Shown here piece after piece: positions 60,801 to 64,000 of a DNA stretch of 64,000 bases. This stretch comes from Allodiplogaster sudhausi (taxonomy: Eukaryota > Nematoda > Chromadorea > Rhabditida > Diplogasteridae). Made by a program: the position numbers and the translations under genes. The notes under the pieces were generated by a model. It saw only the letters and a list, made by a program, of their open reading frames with translations. It searched no databases and was not told the origin of the DNA. Location of the stretch: the NCBI GenBank assembly GCA_945643635.1, contig CALZFC010000103.1, positions 303,501 to 367,500 of the forward strand. The letters are read 5' to 3'. How positions within the stretch are numbered: position 1 is the first letter of the stretch; every line of letters begins with the position of its first letter.

Positions 60801-61245
60801 TAAATTTTATTTTTCGAAAATAGTCTCCATGGACTTTTTTGTGTAGTTTTGAACAAGGAATCTACCACTGAAAATATTGTTGAGAAATATTAAGTATAAC
60901 GTTAGATATGGTCATCCAAAGTTTATGAACATTACGACTTATATCTAAGTGAAAAAAAATTTTCTAATCTTTCTGACCGCCTAGACTTCGTTATGAACAC
61001 TAGACATATCCCTCATAAAGTTTACAACGCTAAACTAAACAAAAATTCCTCCGGGCAGGCGCTCCTCGAACCTTACAGAGTGGCTCTCTTAACCCTGCGA
61101 CACTAAGATTCCGCGGATGTCTCCACTATTCAAACACTTTAGGATTTTGTTATATTACCAAAGCACTTCTTCTTTTCCTCTCAGCCCTGGACGAGGGAGC
61201 ATGTGCCCGATAAGTAGCAGTGAGGCAAGTGATGTGAAAGGTTAG
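57835..61245 (+). CDS. MATH-only protein F, with two elements in its introns
   Basis: Exons 57835-57956, 58728-58866, 58992-59125 and 61185-61245; 456 nt, 151 aa, phases correct. Exon 1 reads MAGGMIRLDVPNLAKLKLA; exon 2 YLDVNSYGRVYIVCTWELED; exon 3 starts YSRTFKFKEK and ends FIRDDGGISIEAAI, with the usual MNWDD..NPEKG middle replaced by a short divergent segment. The final exon gives a short tail (PGRGSMCPISSSEASDVKG) whose end is homologous to the tail of gene G, so it is a real shared exon rather than read-through. Exon 2 would use a GC donor (AAG|GCTCG). Intron 1 holds a MITE and intron 3 a 1,856-bp palindromic element. Confidence 0.7.
58094..58708. mobile_element. About 615-bp MITE with GCCGCCGTAGTAAAGTG ends
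   Basis: Inverted ends at 58094-58110 and 58692-58708 differ by one base. The right end stops 19 bases before exon 2 of gene F. The same ends form the hairpin at 2196-2245. A hAT-like end CTGCGGTCTCTA is present inside at 58263. Confidence 0.7.
59233..61088. mobile_element. 1,856-bp palindromic element flanked by TTAA
   Basis: Inverted arms of roughly 430-450 bp (59233 to about 59680 and about 60640 to 61088) start GAGAGCC and are bounded by TTAA at 59229-59232 and 61089-61092. Both arms encode the same meaningless 61-codon ORF in opposite directions (59463 + and 60868 -), a direct sign of the palindrome. A second, nested hairpin lies at 59700-59845. No transposase. TTAA flanks point to piggyBac-type mobility. 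Confidence 0.9.
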
Positions 61246-61510
61246 TCAAGTCTGCTTGTGATTAGATGGTGAGAAAATATGGGGAAATATATATGACGAA
61301 ATTCACTATTACCACTTTATTTTTGTGTTAAATTTTAAATTTGTAATTTTTGCTATTTGTACCTTCCTCCTAGTAAGAGTCCAGTTCTGTACTTTTTTAT
61401 GTCACTGCTTTTCGATTATACTTTTTGTATTTATTAATGCTTTCACTTAAAAAATCAAATAAGAACGAAAAGTTTTCAAGTGTCCAACCCTTTATCCTTT
61501 TGAAGAAGGC

Positions 61511-62604
61511 ATGACCTTCGGTATGATTCGTGCGGACGTGCCGAAGCTAGCCAAGCTGAAGTGCATCGAATCTTCAAAAACATGGATCGCTGGTCTGCCT
61601 TGGTAAGTGTCTTTAATAGACAATATATGAATACTTCTCAGGATAATATACTAAAAATTTAATAATTTTTTTGAGTTATGGCAATTTCGAAAAATTCAGT
61701 AGCGGCTCGAGCGGCCCTGACTCGACCTCCTAAGAGCCACACAATATAAAAATTCGATTTCTTCACTAGTGATAACACGACAGTTTTTCAGACTTTTTAA
61801 CTTTTAACAACGCGAGAAAGAATCTTGAAGTCAAAAATTCACTTTGTCAATCGATACATGAACATGCATACGTATATGTACATATATGTACATAGTACAT
61901 ACGCTTGCGTATTATTACATTTAGCAGCCTGTGCAGTTCATCCGTTTAAATCCGTTCCAAGATCAGCAAGGAAACCATTGCAGGAACTTGCTTGTGAAAG
62001 CGGAATGCTCCGAGCGTACTGGAAATAAGAAGCAGTTGAACGTGTTCATCTACTGCAACTCTGAGAGCAAGGATACAAGTTGGAGCTGTGACAGTATTGT
62101 AACCTTCACTCTTCTCTCGCAAAAGTCCAACCAGAAGTCGCACTCCATGAATGTTCGTGCACTTTAGATGCGGCTACATTACTCTCTAATTGGACAAGGT
62201 AACGAGGGGATTTTACCTCTACCACTTTTTTCAGTTCTCTGCAACGTTCACATCAGACGCTAGAGGACGCTCATTGGCAATGAACTGGGACGACGTAATC
62301 AACCCGGAGAAGGGCTTCATCAGAGATGATGGCGGAATTTCTATCGAGGCTGCAATCATTGTCAAGGATGACATCGGCGTACAGTAAGCTGTTGCTTCTC
62401 ATGTTTATGATTATCAACTTAATTTTGTAAGAAAAATTTCTGGAGTGTTTTCTTTATTACAGCGCACGCATATGTTAGGATCAATATATGCGCAAAGTCT
62501 CCATTTTTAGATCAACTCCCCACAAGAGCTCCATTAGTTGCGATGAGGAGGGCGAAGAGGAGAGCGTTCAGGAGAGCGATCAAGAGAGCGGTGCGAAAAG
62601 TTAG
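61511..62604 (+). CDS. MATH-only protein G with acidic tail
   Basis: Exons 61511-61602, 61984-62152, 62235-62383 and 62511-62604; 504 nt, 167 aa, all phases correct. MATH domain: GMIRADVPKLAKLK; LLVKAECSERTGNKKQLNV; AMNWDDVINPEKGFIRDDG. The last exon starts STPHKSS, in the position and phase of the BTB exon (STPFCDF in gene E), but continues as an acidic tail (CDEEGEEESVQESDQESG) and stops. The surroundings of the stop (AGTTAGTCAAGTC) match gene F. The product lacks BTB and CUL-3 contacts. Confidence 0.82.
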
Positions 62605-62920
62605 TCAAGTCCGTTTGTGATTACAGGGTGAAAGATAATGGTAAAATTAGACGAAAACTACTTGTACCACTTTATATATTAAATTTGTAATGTTTATACT
62701 CTATTTGTTCATCCTCCGAGTAGGAATTTAGTTTTCCGATATCACTGCTTTCTGATTATACTTTATTCCATGTGTCGGAAGGAGGAAGGCAGTAATTAGT
62801 AGCAGCAACACATTTTTGGAGCTTACTTATTAATGCCATCTTGCTCAATGTGTCTCTAAATATTTTATAGCTCTATTTTTTGCAGCTTAATTAGAACGAT
62901 AGGTTTTCTAGTGGCCAATA
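62605..62920. other. Spacer between genes G and H
   Basis: AT-rich, no gene. A TTTTCTAG acceptor ends at 62910, eleven bases before the gene H start. Confidence 0.5.
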
Positions 62921-63940
62921 ATGTATCCCCTTGAAGAAGCCATGGCCGGTGGCATGATTCGTCTGGACGTGCCGAAATTGGCTGATCTGAAGAATCAATT
63001 GGAGTCACCAAAAGTCTTGATCGCCGGTCTGAATTGGTAGGTGACATCAAAAGAAAATATAAGTCTGTTATTCAGGTTATTCTGTGTTCTATGTGTTTTG
63101 TTTTAAAAGAACCATGCACTGAATGATGCTGCAGAAGTACATTATTACCATTTGAACGCGCGCACTCAAAATTTTTTTACCCTTCTTTTGATTAGAGAAC
63201 GTGTGAACGAGGAGGTCGCCAACAGCTACAGTAAAACATTTTGGCCGAGCGATAGTTGCGTACTTTTAACTTTGTAACAAGTTGACAAAAACGGTTCAAA
63301 CTATCTGGAAGTACATTTTAAACAGATGTGAATAGATTCAAGTTCATAAAATGATATATCAATTATTCAATGAACTGCTCATTTCAGCCCTGACAATGAA
63401 GAAATATATCACTCTAAAGATAAACGAAAGCTGAAACTTGATGTGCCTGATCCATCGCAGTTACACTTAGCATCTTTTACTGTAGATCGGATTATTGCAG
63501 GCACTTTGTTGTGAGATCTGAATGCTCTGAGTTTACTGATAATATGAAGACGTTGTCCGTCTACATGTACTGCAACTCGGAAAGCAAGGATACTAATTGG
63601 AGCTGCGACTGCAATATAACGTTCACTCTTCTGGCGCAAAAGGGCAATAAGCCGTACTCCTTGACGGTTTGTAAACTTTAGGGAGCCCATGCATCAACAT
63701 TTTACTACCGCTGAACGGGGATCCTCTCTCACTCTTTAATCGTGCAATTTAAATTAGGGGTTTTAGCTCTGCCTCTCTGTTTCAGCTCTCACGCACGTTC
63801 ACATGCAACGAAAACAACAGAGGATACGATTCATTTATGAACTGGGACGACCTCCTCAATCCGGAGAAGGGCTTCATCAGAGACGATGGCGGAATTGTTA
63901 TCGAAGCTGCCGTCACCGTCAATATTGTCATCGGCGTACA
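62921..63940 (+). CDS. MATH(-BTB) gene H, MATH portion, runs off the window
   Basis: Exons 62921-63036, 63501-63666 and 63786-63940 form an intact, phase-consistent MATH domain (MYPLEEAMAGGMIRLDV; SECSEFTDNMKTLSVYMYC; MNWDDLLNPEKGFIRDDGG). It is nearly identical to gene D, introns included, indicating very recent duplication. The last visible donor is CA|GTAAGC in phase 2, as in every family member before the BTB or tail exon. What follows lies beyond base 64000, so whether BTB is present cannot be told. Confidence 0.88.
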
Positions 63941-64000
63941 GTAAGCTGTTTATTTTCATATTTATGTTTATGACGTTTAAATTGGCAATTCCATTATACA

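Noticed and set aside
59463..60868. Twin 61-aa ORFs in opposite orientation
   Set aside because: They are the two arms of one palindrome; the peptide has no motif.
1..64000. CRISPR arrays, operons with Shine-Dalgarno sites, prokaryotic terminators
   Set aside because: None seen; the gene structure is eukaryotic with spliceosomal introns.

Overview
This window reads as nuclear DNA of a nematode, most likely a free-living rhabditid or diplogastrid. The reasons are many short exons (about 55-170 nt) split by mostly small AT-rich introns, TTTCAG/TTTCTAG acceptors placed just before start codons (candidate spliced-leader sites), nematode-specific serpentine chemoreceptors, and a large MATH-BTB (bath) gene array. 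The species cannot be fixed from sequence alone. Exon models were built by eye from splice sites, reading phase and family motifs; where I call a model phase-consistent I checked exon lengths and joins base by base.

Layout. 0.3-3.2 kb (+): a complete ten-exon srt-class chemoreceptor. 5.3-14.3 kb (+): two tandem eleven-exon cysteine synthase-like genes (PLP fold type II), duplicated together with their 5' flanks; the first has lost a splice acceptor. 15.9-21.9 kb (-): a MATH-BTB gene with one nonsense codon, the BTB half of a second damaged copy, and a small five-exon chromodomain gene. 21.9-28.0 kb: repeat-rich, with a clean 1,012-bp hAT-type non-autonomous transposon, a saposin-B gene (+), and a broken second copy of the 3' end of the cysteine synthase locus. 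28.9-38.5 kb: three serpentine receptor loci (a relic +, a near-intact SRI/SRH-like gene -, an SRG-like gene +) with a LINE reverse-transcriptase relic in an intron of the last. 39.8-45.0 kb (-): a third, damaged MATH-BTB gene with a TTAA-flanked MITE touching a splice donor. 46.0-47.6 kb (-): the C-terminal half of an ADAM-like membrane protein. 48.2-50.3 kb: LINE and dispersed-repeat DNA. 50.4-64.0 kb (+): five more bath-family loci (D-H), three of them MATH-only with short substitute tails and one carrying a duplicated BTB/C-terminal exon pair; gene H runs off the window.

Biology. Two systems dominate: chemosensory receptors, and MATH/BTB proteins, a family known as substrate adaptors for CUL-3 ubiquitin ligases. 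The bath array shows birth and death at every stage: intact, nonsense-bearing, acceptor-lost, exon-fused and MATH-only copies. Flanking blocks are duplicated with the genes, and TTAA-flanked palindromic elements sit in introns and at exon edges. The MATH-only products could in principle bind substrate without recruiting CUL-3, but that is inference.
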